DNA from: Atherinomorus stipes
Lineage: Eukaryota; Chordata; Actinopteri; Atheriniformes; Atherinidae
Direction of reading: 5' to 3'
Assembly: GCA_023101725.1 (NCBI GenBank)
Contig: JALJCO010001026.1
Location: forward strand, 217,001-281,000
Length of the DNA stretch: 64,000 bases
The stretch's first letter is position 1. Each line of letters starts with the position of its first letter. The position numbers and the translations under genes were made by a program. Below the pieces are notes generated by a model that was not told where the DNA came from, ran no database searches, and saw only the letters and a list, made by a program, of their open reading frames with translations. Positions 11,653 to 21,839 of this stretch are shown here, piece after piece.

Positions 11653-11694
<42 letters not shown>
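11653..11694. repeat. Poly-A run of 42
   Basis: Continuous A tract, with shorter A tracts just upstream. It could be a retroposon tail, but no element body is recognisable next to it. Confidence 0.9.
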
Positions 11695-11695
<1 letters not shown>

Positions 11696-11958
11696 CAGTG
11701 TCCAGTTTTGACACAGACAGCAGAAATCTTCATGAAATAAATTTCTGTGATCTTTTTTATTCACTTATTACCACATTAAAGTTTTCCTCTGATGTTCCGA
11801 CAACCAGGAATGTGACGTCCTTCCAGATTTCCTCCATGTTGTTCAGAAAAAAGTCAGATTCTCATCTGTTCTGATTACACATGTACAGAAACGCCACCGT
11901 TGCAATGGCGGACGGTCTACTGGCGGCCATCAGTTGGATCAGTCTATACTATGAGATG

Positions 11959-13144
11959 GTCACAAACACATTTATATCACACGTATAATTCATGGAATAA
12001 AATCAGACTCCTACAAGAACAAATCAGAATTAGACTATAAGCACAAAATCTACAACATTTTACTACAAAAAGAGGAACAACAGAAAAAACTGATGGAAAC
12101 TGATTTAAAAAAGAGATCGAATGGTTGAGACTTGTAAAAACCGACTTCTGAACATTTCTGGTGTGAACAGAAGTGTGTGTGGGAGATAAAGCAGAGTCCC
12201 TGATGCTGGCTGAAACAGAGCCGTGATCCGGACCTGTCCCTGTCTGCTCCTCAGATCCTGACCCTGCCTGAAGCTCCAGACCCACCTGGACCCGCCTGGA
12301 CCAGGTGCGGCACCACCACCTCTGATGAGGCTGAAAACCACCAGGACTTGACTTTGACCCTAATCACTGACTACACTAACTGCTCTCCTTCCCTTCACAC
12401 GGAGACGGTCCCGCCGTGATGCAGACTCGTACTGGTCGGCGACTGGACATGCTGGGAGCATGTTTCTGCTGTGGAGGATAAACCCGAGCAGAGCTGGAAG
12501 CAGGGTTAAAGCTAACCCCTGACTCGGGTCATGTGACAGTGATGGTCTGTCACAGCTCAGCGACCTGAGGTGGGAAGACCGGCGGATCAGGACCTCCTCA
12601 GTGGACGTGACTTGATGAGTTACAGAGCTGTTAGCCAGCAGGCGGAGGAGGTTAATGATCGGAGGGGAGCTGGGTGTGTTCATACCTCCATATCCGCTGT
12701 ACATGGCAGCTGGGATGGTTGTCGCGGTGCAGAAACCAGCGCTCGTGCCTCACTTCTCGACTTTTAATTCTTTAACTCTCTCGCTCTCCTTCTCTGTCAT
12801 CTGTTTCTCCAGCGTTGTCTTTCCCTTCGCCTCCTCTCTGTCTATCCGAGCCTGTTTCCCACCTTATCTGGTCCCATCGCCTCAGAGGCAGCCGTTAATC
12901 CCTCCACTCTCCCACTGATCTCCTTTCCCTCTCTCCACCACGCTGATAAGACGAGGAGGGGGGAGGAGGAGACCGGAGACAGGAAAAAGCAAGGCGGCCC
13001 CTGCTGACATCACCCGTTTTTCCTGCCCCTCCCTCTCCCTGCTGGACTGGACACATTGTTTCTGGCATGTTTGGAGTTTGATGGAAGCAGAACCTGTTGA
13101 GCTGCGGTGGACCGGACCGGCTCCATCAGAGGTCCTACACCTGA
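11959..13144. other. No gene recognised; several GC-richer open frames
   Basis: Open frames here (for example 12105-12341 and 12655-12918) lack recognisable domains. The segment around 12655-12740 translates to a hydrophobic stretch (VFIPPYPLYMAAGMVVAV), which alone does not make a gene. Pyrimidine-rich at 12740-12930. Confidence 0.4.
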
Positions 13145-13150
13145 CATGCA

Positions 13151-13945
13151 CAGGGTTCTCGCAGGTTTCAGCAAGTTAAATTTAAGACTTTTAAAGACAT
13201 TTTAAGACCTTTAATAATTAAATTTACATGTAAGACCAACATGATGCATGACCAGAAACATTCAAATGATCTCAGAAATGTAAAAACTTTTATTTCTATT
13301 AATTTAAAAACAAAACAAGAAAAAAAATCCTTTGCATTAAAAACAGACTAAATCAATTTAGTCCTAAAACTGGTATCAAAACAGCTACCTACTTTCCCCC
13401 AGTAGCCTACCATACATTGGCTTTGAGTTGTTTATTTGTGGTGATTCGTCTTTATTTACAGACACTTACTTGCTATGGTGTCGCATAATAGTGACGTCAT
13501 CAAAGCTGTCGCAGTAACAATGTCTGTAAATAAGGACGGATCACCACAAAAAAAGCAACTCAAAGCTGCTTGGAGCTCACAGGGGGGTCCGACTAATGTT
13601 TGGTAACAAAACATTGGTGAAATGAAAGAGTTTGTGGCAGATAATGATTATTTAGAGGCTGCATGAGGCTGCCCCATCACTTCCATTATGTTGGACATAC
13701 GCTGATCTGGAGTGGATCTAAATATCTCCTGAAGGAATTCAAGTTACTCCAAAACTGTCTGAGTGAGGAAATGAACGAATTTCATGCTAGAAAGATAGAA
13801 AAGAAGATAGAGATAGAAAAAAAAAGAACTTCCCCTTTAAGACCTTGGATGAAAATCTGGCTGTTTTAAGACCTTTTAAGGCCTTAAATTTAAAGTTTAG
13901 ATTTGTAGACATTTTTACACTTTTTAAGACCCTGCAAGACCCCTG
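13151..13945. mobile_element. CAGGG-ended MITE with 6-bp target duplication
   Basis: The left end is CAGGGTTCTCGCAGG at 13151. The right end is the imperfect inverse, CCTGCAAGACCCCTG, ending at 13945. The hexamer catgca sits immediately outside both ends (13145-13150 and 13946-13951). Words such as 'ttaagacttttaaagac' and 'ttaagaccttttaaggcc' repeat near each end. An inner hairpin (about 13418-13470 pairing with 13518-13570, sharing 'gtctgtaaataa' and 'atcaccacaaa') is present. No transposase was recognised. Related wording ('aaatgaaggagttttgatgc') occurs at 62040-62110. Confidence 0.75.
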
Positions 13946-14483
13946 CATGCAGGATGCTTATTAAAATGTCTTTATGCAGGTTCAGCTGATGCGTTCAGGC
14001 AAAATGGGCCCAGTATTCCCAGTTCCAGCGGCTCTGGACGGGCCTGTTTATCAGCGCGGAGCAGAAGCCGGGGTTGTAGTGTTGGAGGCTTATCTCTCCC
14101 TGTCACACCCACACAACGACCTGCAGAGCATTCACAGACCTGAGCTGCTCTTCCTGCCTCATCACCTCAGTAAAACATGTTCATCAGGTCAGAATGAGGC
14201 TGTTCCACTATGGAAAAATCATCACTATTATTTGATCAATATTGAAATCATGATTATTTTTTAGTTAAGCAATACATTTATTTAGCATTTCTCTCCTAAA
14301 AAACACTTAGGGCTGTCCCACTCTGATACAAGCATCGGTATCGGGCTGATATTGGTTAACACAAGTGGATCAGAATGCATCAAAACTTGCAGATCCGGGG
14401 AATCCATTCCAGCTTTTCTTTCAAGCACTTCCTCCTGAATGGGTCTTCATTTATTTGAAATTTAATAAGAATAACAACAACAA

Positions 14484-14512
14484 TAATAATAATAATAAAC
14501 AGTAATGATAAT
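14484..14512. repeat. AAT-type microsatellite
   Basis: Short run of aac and aat triplets at the upstream border of the reverse SINE. Confidence 0.7.
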
Positions 14513-14534
14513 TATAATTGTTATTGTTTATTAT

Positions 14535-14771
14535 TCATTCATTCATTCATTTTCTGTACCGCTTATCCAGTTCAGGGTTGCGGGGGTTGCTGGAGCCTAT
14601 CCCAGCTATTATCAGGCGAGAGGCGGGTACACCCTGGACAGGTCGCCAGTCTGTCGCAGGGCCAACACAGAGACACAGACAACCATTCACACTCACATTC
14701 ATACCAAGGGACAATTTAGAGTGATCAATTAACCTAACATGCATGTCTTTGGGTGGTGGGAGGAAGCCGGA
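14535..14771 (-). mobile_element. tRNA-derived SINE-like repeat, 3' portion, reverse
   Basis: Contains 'ctgtaccgcttatccag', 'gctggagcctatcccagc', 'ggtcgccagtctgtcgcagg' and 'taacatgcatgtctttggg'. This is the reverse complement of the distal part of the repeat at 35852-36130. An ATTC tetranucleotide run flanks it at 14535-14550. The tRNA-like head is absent in this copy. Confidence 0.75.
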
Positions 14772-14829
14772 GTATTATTATTATTATTATTATTATTATC
14801 ATTATCATCATCATTATTATTATTGATAA

Positions 14830-14864
<35 letters not shown>

Positions 14865-14870
14865 TATTAA
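14772..14870. repeat. TTA/ATT microsatellite, compound
   Basis: Repeated tta and ttat/atc triplets with interruptions, next to the SINE fragment. Confidence 0.9.
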
Positions 14871-15439
14871 TATATGTTTAAAATTTATAATAATCTTTGG
14901 TAAATGATAAATGGGTCAGTTATTCCTCATACTTACTACATTAACCTGTTAAACCAGGTTTTTAGAGGTGAGGTTCCACAAAACAAACATACCGAACATA
15001 AAACAGGAATAAAATCAATTATCAGATCAATGCAGAATCTTTGGCCCAGAAGACAGCGAATTATCGATATGGGGCATCGGCCGATATTTGACCTGTGATA
15101 TCGGTATCATAAGTGAGAAAGTGGGATTGTAGTCTGCAGCAGGGCTGCATGGAGGGGAATGTACTGAGCATGTCTCTTTCAGAGACTCTGTAAAGAAAAA
15201 TGGCAAATAAATCATTTCAACTATTCAATTATATGAGTTTGGAGATTGTTTGACATGAAAATTGAAATCAACATCAAATTTCGATTATTGCACAGCCCTA
15301 GGTCAGAATGAGGCTTCTGAGCTGATGTCGCTCCTCTGACATCACGCAGTAACAACACAACGGAGATGTCAATATTCTGATGCTGCCTCTGATAATCTGC
15401 TCCTCCTCTTCCTCCTAAGCCCCGCCCCTTTCCGCCAGT

Positions 15440-16375
15440 CAGCTGCTAGTCATAGGCCCTGCCCCAACACCCACACTAAACCCCCCAGTCCTGAATGAAG
15501 TGTGCAGTTGGTAAAAGTGCACATTGGGGGCTGGAGTGTGCAGGTTAGTGCAGGAAAAAGGCAGAACTGGGACAGTGATGGTTCCTCCATCATCTCATGT
15601 CATTGTTCCAAACTCAGCTTCATCTCTGTTCCTGGTGAACAGACGTCATTTTTAGACCTAAACTGAATAAAGTTCATTTCATCTTTTCTTGTAAAATCAA
15701 TGTTATGAAATACACACAAGTTTAATTAATAAATAAATGAATTACTGAACTAATTTATGTAGGTGGCTGTAGAATTTCACCAGTACAGGTTAAGTAACTA
15801 TTACATTCTAAACTAAATGTATAATAATGATTAAATTGTCGCTCTGTGACTGTTATTGTTAGCATAGAATGTCCATAAATGTCCACATGTCCATAAAAAC
15901 ATGTCTGTCAGGTTAACAGGTCTCCCTTGTTCAAGACGCTGCGTCTCAAAGGACTTACCTGTGTAAATAAAGTTGAAATAAAAATCAAATATAGCTACTT
16001 TTATCAGTAAACTGTTAACTTTCATCATTCAAATGCTTTGAATTTCACAATTCAAAGCATATTTGGAAGCAACAGGACAAACCTCAGTCCTTATTTCACC
16101 TACAGCAGTAAAAGATTAAATATTTCAATATTTACATCTGAAATGGCTTTTTTTCCACCACAGACAGGAGCTCATCACCAAACATGGACATGTTCCGCCT
16201 TAATGGTTCAAAATGTCATGCAGCAATAAATTATGGGCAATTTATGGGCATGGCGGACTTATGTCCTGGAGCAGCCCTGGAAATCTGTGCACTTGAACCC
16301 TCAACGGGAGCACATTCTAGGGGCCTGAGGGTGGAAGTGCGGGTGTTGGGACAGGGCCTCTGTCTCCTGCTGCAG
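15440..16375. mobile_element. Inverted-repeat element, family shared with 52555-54400; contains an empty hAT site
   Basis: The left terminus region (15454-15477) reads aggccctgccccaacaccc. The right (16336-16359) reads gggtgttgggacagggcct, its inverse with one change. The similarity continues outward for about 15 bases with more differences. The interior (about 15525-16115) is closely related to 52615-53160 plus 54348-54395. At 16071-16078 the octamer aacaggac is uninterrupted, while the relative has a 1.2-kb hAT there. Inside is a 'ttacctgtgtaaataaag' motif like a LINE tail. No coding potential seen. Confidence 0.75.
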
Positions 16376-16619
16376 CATCAGACAAGGAAATTAAATAAAA
16401 AGAAACAAAAATAAAGACGCTGTGAGGTGACTGTAAAGTGAAGAGACCCCCAAAAACTCCTCAGTCTGTATAAATTAGGTGCCGATGGCGGGACAGGTAC
16501 CTCCAGCTTGGACACTGAACTTCTAACCCAGATGTTGAGTCAAAGATGATTTGCAGGCAGCACCTGGTGGCTGTTAATGGTGTTCTCTCCTCGACAGACG
16601 ATTGTCTGATTCTCAGATG

Positions 16620-16925
16620 TTTATATCATCCATGTCTAGCTGAGTGGCTACAACTTCCAAGGGAAATGGAGGGAAAGCTGGTAAGCTAGCTTTTATAATA
16701 GCTTTGAATAAAAGAGATGAGAAACCTCAGTTTTGTATCAGATCTGCTGGGGCATAAATTCGTCTCTGTTGCAACGATTGCGTCACAAATGGTCCCTAAC
16801 AATGTCTTCCGTCATGTGCGAACGCACACTGAAGGCGAAGGGCAGTTCTTATAACTAAACTCAGGAGGCGTAGTTATAGGAACTGCGTTCTTAGACCCTC
16901 TCTGTCCGAATGCACCTAATGTCAG
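16620..16925 (-). mobile_element. MITE of the 'gcattcggacag' family, reverse copy
   Basis: Shares 'gaaagctggtaagctagc', 'gctttgaataaaagaga', 'cttataactaaact' and 'ctctctgtccgaatgca' with the repeats at 26395-27190 and 28375-30505, in reverse orientation. Borders are approximate. No protein. Confidence 0.65.
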
Positions 16926-17260
16926 ATTAACAGACGTGTCATAAAATCGGACAGTGTCTTGTTACTAGCGAGTGGTCACACTGCAAGAATGGCACCACAC
17001 AGACAACCATCTGATCATCGCATGGTGTCGCAAAAGACGACACGAGACGGAGAGGGGGGACAAGCAGCTGTCAATCAGTCACTTGGTTTGAAGGTCTCTG
17101 ACTTGACTGGGTCACTCATGAAATGGAAAGTGGACGGAGGACATCAGTTCCCTCCATTATTGAAGTTTTGGACTCATGTGATCAAGATGTTTTTACCAAC
17201 ATGAACTGTTTACTGGTATTCTGGTAACGCTGCCTGTTCCAGTTTCTCTGTGGAGCCTGG
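16926..17260. other. No gene recognised
   Basis: Short unclassified stretch. The frame 16959-17204 has no recognisable domain. Confidence 0.4.
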
Positions 17261-17262
17261 TT

Positions 17263-17480
17263 TCAGTTGTTAACAGGATTAAATCCACCAGCAGAGCTAC
17301 GATGCTCACAGAGAGACTGAAAAGCATCTCGCTGCTCATCTTTGAAAAAGAGCTCGCAGAGAAACTGGGCTCTGATCAGCGCCGGTGCTTCTACCAGGTG
17401 CATCACGCATTGCGTGCAGGACGCCCAGAGCCAAGCGGGGCCAGAAACATCAGGCTGACCACAGTCTGCTGCCACAAGAG
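17263..17480 (+). pseudogene. hAT transposase fragment (region before the dimerisation domain)
   Basis: From 17302 the plus strand reads MLTERLKSISLLIFEKELAE, preceded by RIKSTSRAT. This pattern (basic residues, then short helix L-x-S-x-x-L-L-x-x-E-x-E-L-A) resembles the C-terminal part of hAT/ZMYM-like transposases. It degenerates after about 25 residues. The call is by eye only. Confidence 0.5.
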
Positions 17481-18109
17481 CGAAGTCCAGCCCACCCAGT
17501 GACAGTATTGTATAAAACTGTCATAAAGTGAAATAAAGTGTGTTGCTCTATACAAACACACACACGTGCATCCTCACAGGTGTGCGCTCCATCAGTGCCG
17601 CCGGCAGAGCGCATGTTGGAAACCACGGCAACCACATGAAATCACACACACATGATGAACTGAGAGCTGCGCAGCAGCAGCATCGCTGTGTCTTTGTTCT
17701 GCGCCCAATAGGTGTGTTCAGATGGTTAATTAGCTTTGATGATCACGCATAATGTAGATAGTTATGGCTAAGTGCATGAGTGTGTCATAATTGTTCATCT
17801 CATTGGGCACAATGTCTGTTATGATGCAGTGTTTTTATTTAAACACAAAGCGTGATTTTTCTGACTTTGTCATTGATTTATTAAGAGCGTGTCACATGCG
17901 TGAGTGTTTGGACCTGCTGTGAACTACTGTTGACTGTTACTGATAGAACTCACATCGTGTGGAGATGTTTCGTGTTAATAAGGAAATGATGTATTGGAGA
18001 GAGATACACTCTTTCGAATGTTCGTGGAGGTGGAACATTGTTGAAGCAAAATTTGGCACACCCAGTATTGTTTTTTTTCTGGCTACGTCAGTAGTATGGG
18101 CTCTCCATT

Positions 18110-18535
18110 CTGCACATCAGAGAGGCGGAAACTGATGCCACAGCTCCGCAATCTCTCCACCGCTCCACCGGAGGGCGGCCGTGTCTCTCCTCCTTTCCTC
18201 CATTGTTGTTTGTGTACCGGCGCTCCTGAGCGTCTCTCTGGTAGAAGCAAGGGGCGCGCTGTCCTCCTATTGGTCGATATGTAGGGACACGTCGCAGGAC
18301 ATGTCACACTAGATGGACAAAACAAAAAAATTCTGACACGCCAGTCTTTCTGCGCTGTGGTCGTGGGACGTCACAGGCGCCAAATTGCCAATCACTGATG
18401 ATGTCACACTACACGGAGTGAAGACGCGACATCCTGCAATCCGACAATGTAGAATCGGGCACGACAGTGAGCGACATCTGTAATGTCTCCGTCGGGCCAA
18501 AATCGGGCTAAATTCGTGTAGTTTCATCCAGGCTT
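18110..18535. mobile_element. MITE-like repeat fragment
   Basis: Contains 'gacgtcacaggcgcc', 'gatgatgtcacactac' and at the right 'ccaaaatcgggctaaattcg' next to 'tagtttcatccaggctta'. The last words read in reverse as a recurring fish MITE head. The left end was not identified. Confidence 0.4.
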
Positions 18536-18562
18536 AACAGTCACTAATAATGCGTTTTTAAG

Positions 18563-18893
18563 TTACATCATAAACGGGAGCTTTAAGTACGTAACCTGTC
18601 TGAATTCATCGTAAAGGCCAGCACGTCGGTCCTTAAGATGTTTCGCCAGGTTTGCTGTGCTGCTGGACTTCATTGCGACCGCTTTGATGCACTGTTTGCA
18701 CACAGGCCTGTCTACGTCTTTCGGTTTTCCTTCTTTGTCTGCTGCATGTGAAATACTTCCAAACAAGGCTTTTTCCTTTTGGACCAGGACTGTCCAGCAG
18801 CAGAAACGTGCTGTCAGGCTGCCCGTCTGTCAGCTGTTGTTTGCCTGGCCGGCTGCTGCCTGGCGAGTGCGCACGCTGCAGTATCCATGCCAT
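18563..18893 (-). pseudogene. BED-type zinc finger of a hAT transposase, decayed
   Basis: On the minus strand two frames together give the domain: SLVWKYF in one, then DRPVCKQCIKAVAMKSSSTA and NLAKHLKDR in another. The order W-K-Y-F, Cys-x2-Cys, then N-L-x-x-H-L is the BED signature. A frameshift separates the parts, and the expected second histidine after HLKDR appears as arginine. The fragment lies just upstream of hAT copy 1 (19009), but on the opposite strand and outside its terminus, so it belongs to a different element. Confidence 0.8.
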
Positions 18894-19336
18894 GGCAAAT
18901 TAGTATCGTATCCGTCTATGGCGTTTGAGTATGGATACTTTTCGGAGTGTCAATATTTTTGTGGTGTCGGCCCAGTGAGGGCCGAGCTAAGAAAGGGGCT
19001 TTAGAAACTAGAGATGCCCCGATCAGGTTTTTTGCCCCCGATTCCGAGTCATTAGATTTTGAGGATCGGCCGATACGAGTCCTAATCCGATACTTCTATA
19101 ATAAGATAAGAAATTGAGCAGACAAAGAGTGTTTCCCTACAGCATGCTGTAGCCATGGTGATACCACTGGTCAGAGGGTTGGGGAGGGGGTGTCATCAAC
19201 ACATTAGCCTGATCTGATTCTAAATCTTATTTAATTTAAATCAAAGCCTGATGGTGGAATTGGGGAGTCAGATGTTGTCACATTGGTTATTTTTTTTCCT
19301 TTTGTTTATTCGGCCCATTTTTTTTACCCAAAACCG

Positions 19337-19378
19337 TCCCCCCCGGGGGGGGGAGGGGGGGAACCCCCCCAAGGGAGG
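19337..19378. repeat. C/G homopolymer cluster
   Basis: Successive runs of c, g, g, c and g. It interrupts copy 1 of the hAT family at a point where the other two copies are plain AT-rich sequence. It may be a sequencing or assembly artefact. Confidence 0.7.
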
Positions 19379-19555
19379 GATTAACAGCCTTATTTTATTT
19401 ATTTTGACACCTCCTCTATTCATTTACATTCTTTCAATCACATTTTAAAACAAGATATGTAGCATACATTTGTACATCAATGAACACCAAGTTAATGAGG
19501 AATTGATCATTTGTGAATGTCTGGAAATCACAAAGGAAACTATTATATATATACA

Positions 19556-19556
<1 letters not shown>

Positions 19557-19613
<57 letters not shown>
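19557..19613. repeat. (TA)n microsatellite
   Basis: About 28 TA units, inside hAT copy 1. The two sibling copies have 'aactatttggttatttc' at the same place without the array. Confidence 0.95.
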
Positions 19614-19616
<3 letters not shown>

Positions 19617-19935
19617 ACAGATATTATATATCTGGTTATTTCTCCATTTCTCTGAATCATGGGAACGTTCGGTTCTTTGTCTGTTGGACAGCAAATAAAA
19701 CCAACACTGTAGATTTTAAATAACCTGTGAAACAGATAATATAATGTCTGCTTCAATTTTACCCACTAAGTAACGGCAAAGAAAGTTTAAGCAGCATTCC
19801 TTTCTTTTCTCCTGTCACTCCGAGCCTGTCGCCGGTCTCGTCACACAGCAGCAGCCTGTCAAACCTGCACTGGTGCACATGCTGTACCAGTAACGTTAAA
19901 CCAGCACACACTGTCACGTTGTCTCACTAAAATCA

Positions 19936-19952
19936 CCCCCCCCCCCCCCCCC
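19936..19952. repeat. Homopolymer C run (17 C)
   Basis: Uninterrupted C tract at the broken right edge of hAT copy 1. Confidence 0.85.
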
Positions 19953-20049
19953 GGTCTCTCTTCACTTTCCAACTCATCCACGGTGACGCCCCCCAGCATC
20001 AGAGCGTCTTATCCTTCCTTCCACTACATCATCCCTCCATCCTTCAAGC

Positions 20050-20570
20050 TTATTATAATTAACTAAAACTAACAAAACTAAAATTGAAAAAACATTTTTG
20101 TTAACTGAAATAGAAATAAAAATGACTGTTTTAAAAAAGTATAACTAACTGAAACTGTGTTGTGTCTTTACAAAACTGACTAAAACTAACTAGAATTATT
20201 GTTAAAACGTCCTTAGTTTTAGTCTTTGTAAATGTGTTTAATACATCAGCCTTTTGGGTTGATATGAAATCTGTTTCTATTTAACCTGTTTGCTTTGCTC
20301 TATTGGTTTTACTCTGAGTGACTTTCTGATGATTAAGACAGTCACACCAGACAAATACCTATCATTTATTTAAAAAAACATCTCTCCAAAAACTAAAACT
20401 TACACTGAAACTAATAAAAACTAAACTAAAACTAAGCATTTTCCAAAAAATAAAAACTTGCAAAAACTAGCAAACCTGCTAAAAAGAACTAACTAAAACT
20501 AAAACTGAACTGAAAAACAAAATTAAAAACTGAAACTAAATGAAAATCTCAAACTATTATAACCTTGTCT
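20050..20570. mobile_element. Left arm of a 2.3-kb inverted repeat (AACTAAAACT-rich MITE)
   Basis: Rich in 'aactaaaact' and ending 'actattataaccttg'. The same content returns in reverse at 21840-22308, including 'atacatcagccttttggg' and 'tgggttgatatgaaatctg' (reverse: 'catatcaacccaaaaggc'). Each arm looks like a palindromic MITE that ends in TAACCTTG. Family known only by look. Confidence 0.75.
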
Positions 20571-20831
20571 GAGACTCTACAATGTGAAGTGCTTTGTAAA
20601 TAAAATGCAGTATGATAAAAAATGAAATAATGAAGTGCGGTTCCTCAGCTTTAGAACGCTGCAGGAGTGTAAATAATAATCAGTCGTAAATATAATTTAC
20701 TATCAAATGAGTCAGAAAGTCATGAAGTGCTAATTAAAGAAACATGATTAAACACATTCAGTTACACGTATAATCTTGATTATTTTCCCCTCTAAAACGT
20801 GTCCAGTAGAAATTCTGATCACTACAATTAG

Positions 20832-20972
20832 TCAGTCATGTGTCTTACATTATTTGGTGTAAAACTATGGAAAAGCCTTCATGAAGAGCTCAAACAATGT
20901 CCAAACATTATTCAGTTTAAAAGAGGAGTTAAAGAACTAGTATTCAACAAGTATAACAATAGAGAACATTAA
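20832..20972 (+). pseudogene. LINE reverse-transcriptase C-terminus (L2/CR1-like)
   Basis: The frame from 20832 to the stop at 20970-20972 reads SVMCLTLFGVKLWKSLHEEL, then KQCPNIIQFKRGVKEL. The block G-V-K-L-W-x-S-L, then a helix with F-K-x-x-x-K, is the typical end of fish L2/CR1/Rex-type ORF2 proteins, and it resembles 34580-34822. The 5' part is missing. It sits in the loop of the inverted repeat. Confidence 0.7.
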
Positions 20973-21835
20973 CAGGCATAATTAAAATTGTACACAGAAT
21001 TACAAATAAATATGAAAGTGTAAGATTGTTGAGTACAGGTGCGCAAATATGAATGTATGTATCCAGATTATTGACAAATTCAATTAAAGAAGGAAAAAAA
21101 AACAGTTGTCAATGAAATTGAAATTGACAAAAGTAATAATAAATTAAAATTCTATTAAAATTATGACATTGATTTTGAATTGTGGTTCAAAAGAAATATT
21201 AAAAACAAACACACAATAAATAAAACAAGTAAACAAACATGGTGGGGCTCTGATGCCACACTTTTATGGAGCAACATTCTGAGACGATCACTGTAATCAG
21301 GTGTTTTCTGTAATGTTCAAAAAGACTTTTACACCTGTTGACAGGTATGTTGGTCCATGTTTCACAGGAAAGGTGCTCTAATTGTGTCTGGGCCAGTTTT
21401 ATTTTTTTATTTTTTTATTATTTTCTACCACAATTCAAAAGCAACATTTTATCTCACTGAATTACAATTTTGAAAATTTTTATATATTATTAGTTTCTTT
21501 GTTTTCCTGTTATTTGAATTATTATTGTGAATTTAGCCATTTCTTTCATTTAAAGGCATCGATAATCTTGAGCACGCCTGTATATTTAAATTGGTTGTGT
21601 ACATGCGCATGTTAGAGTACAAATTTTCTGTATTTTCTGGACTAAATAAGTTTGACTTCATTCTGCTCCTTTTTGGACCTTTAAGACTTTATAGTAACTG
21701 TTATATTCCACTTAATTTGTTATTGTCTATTAAGTTGATGAATGATTTATTTATACGTGTTATTTATGTTTTGTCCAAAAAAGAGAGAAAAAAAATCAAT
21801 CAATCTCTCTTTTTGAAATACTTTCTGGCATAGTT
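20973..21835. other. AT-rich interior of the inverted repeat
   Basis: Probably includes the 3' untranslated part of the LINE and other AT-rich DNA. Open frames at 21382-21615 and 21591-21833 are AT-driven and unrecognised. Confidence 0.5.
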
Positions 21836-21839
21836 TTGG

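Larger units (their letters stand above)
10765..11958. mobile_element. Possible inverted-repeat DNA element
   Basis: The left side reads 'tatagacttatccgacg' and the right side 'ttggatcagtctata', so about 13-17 bp are inverted with a few mismatches. Both sides also carry a variant of 'ggcgccatcttg'/'aatggcggac'. Inside lie a 17-A run (11093-11109), a 42-A run (11653-11694) and the reverse partner of the 1310-1430 repeat (11475-11580). No duplication of the target could be fixed, so this is tentative. Confidence 0.35.
14308..15115. mobile_element. Inner hAT-type MITE nested in 14195-15300
   Basis: Starts TAGGGCTGTCCCACTCTG at 14308, followed by 'acaagcatcggtatcggg'. The right side has 'ctgtgatatcggtatcat' and 'gagaaagtgggattgta' at about 15095-15130, its inverse with changes. 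This palindromic 'gatatcggtatc' wording is shared by many teleost hAT MITEs. The exact right edge is unsure. Confidence 0.6.
14195..15300. mobile_element. hAT-type element with GGTCAGAA target duplication, nested contents
   Basis: The right end reads 'cgattattgcacagccc' and 'ta' (ends 15300), the inverse of a TAGGGCTGTGC hAT head. The left end is a degraded counterpart, 'tgaggctgttcc', followed by 'gaaatcatgattattt'. The octamer ggtcagaa lies directly outside on both sides (14187-14194 and 15301-15308). The match extends to 16 bp if the next bases are counted. Contents are a second hAT head at 14308, a reverse SINE and TTA microsatellites, so it is a nest. Confidence 0.7.
19009..19932 (+). 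mobile_element. TAGAGATG hAT family, copy 1 (right end missing)
   Basis: Starts TAGAGATGCCCCGATCAGG at 19009, and is closely related to 30553-31714 and 53161-54347. It shares 'gattttgaggatcggccgat', 'ctgttggacagcaaataaa' and 'taacgttaaaccagcacac'. Similarity ends near 19932, just before a 17-C run, so the last third is gone. Unlike the other copies it contains a long TA microsatellite (19557-19613) and a G/C homopolymer cluster (19337-19378). Non-autonomous; no transposase. Confidence 0.85.

Noticed and set aside
18563..19932. One hAT element made of the BED finger and copy 1 of the TAGAGATG family
   Set aside because: The BED fragment is outside the TAGAGATG terminus at 19009 and on the opposite strand. 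The complete sibling copies have no BED finger.
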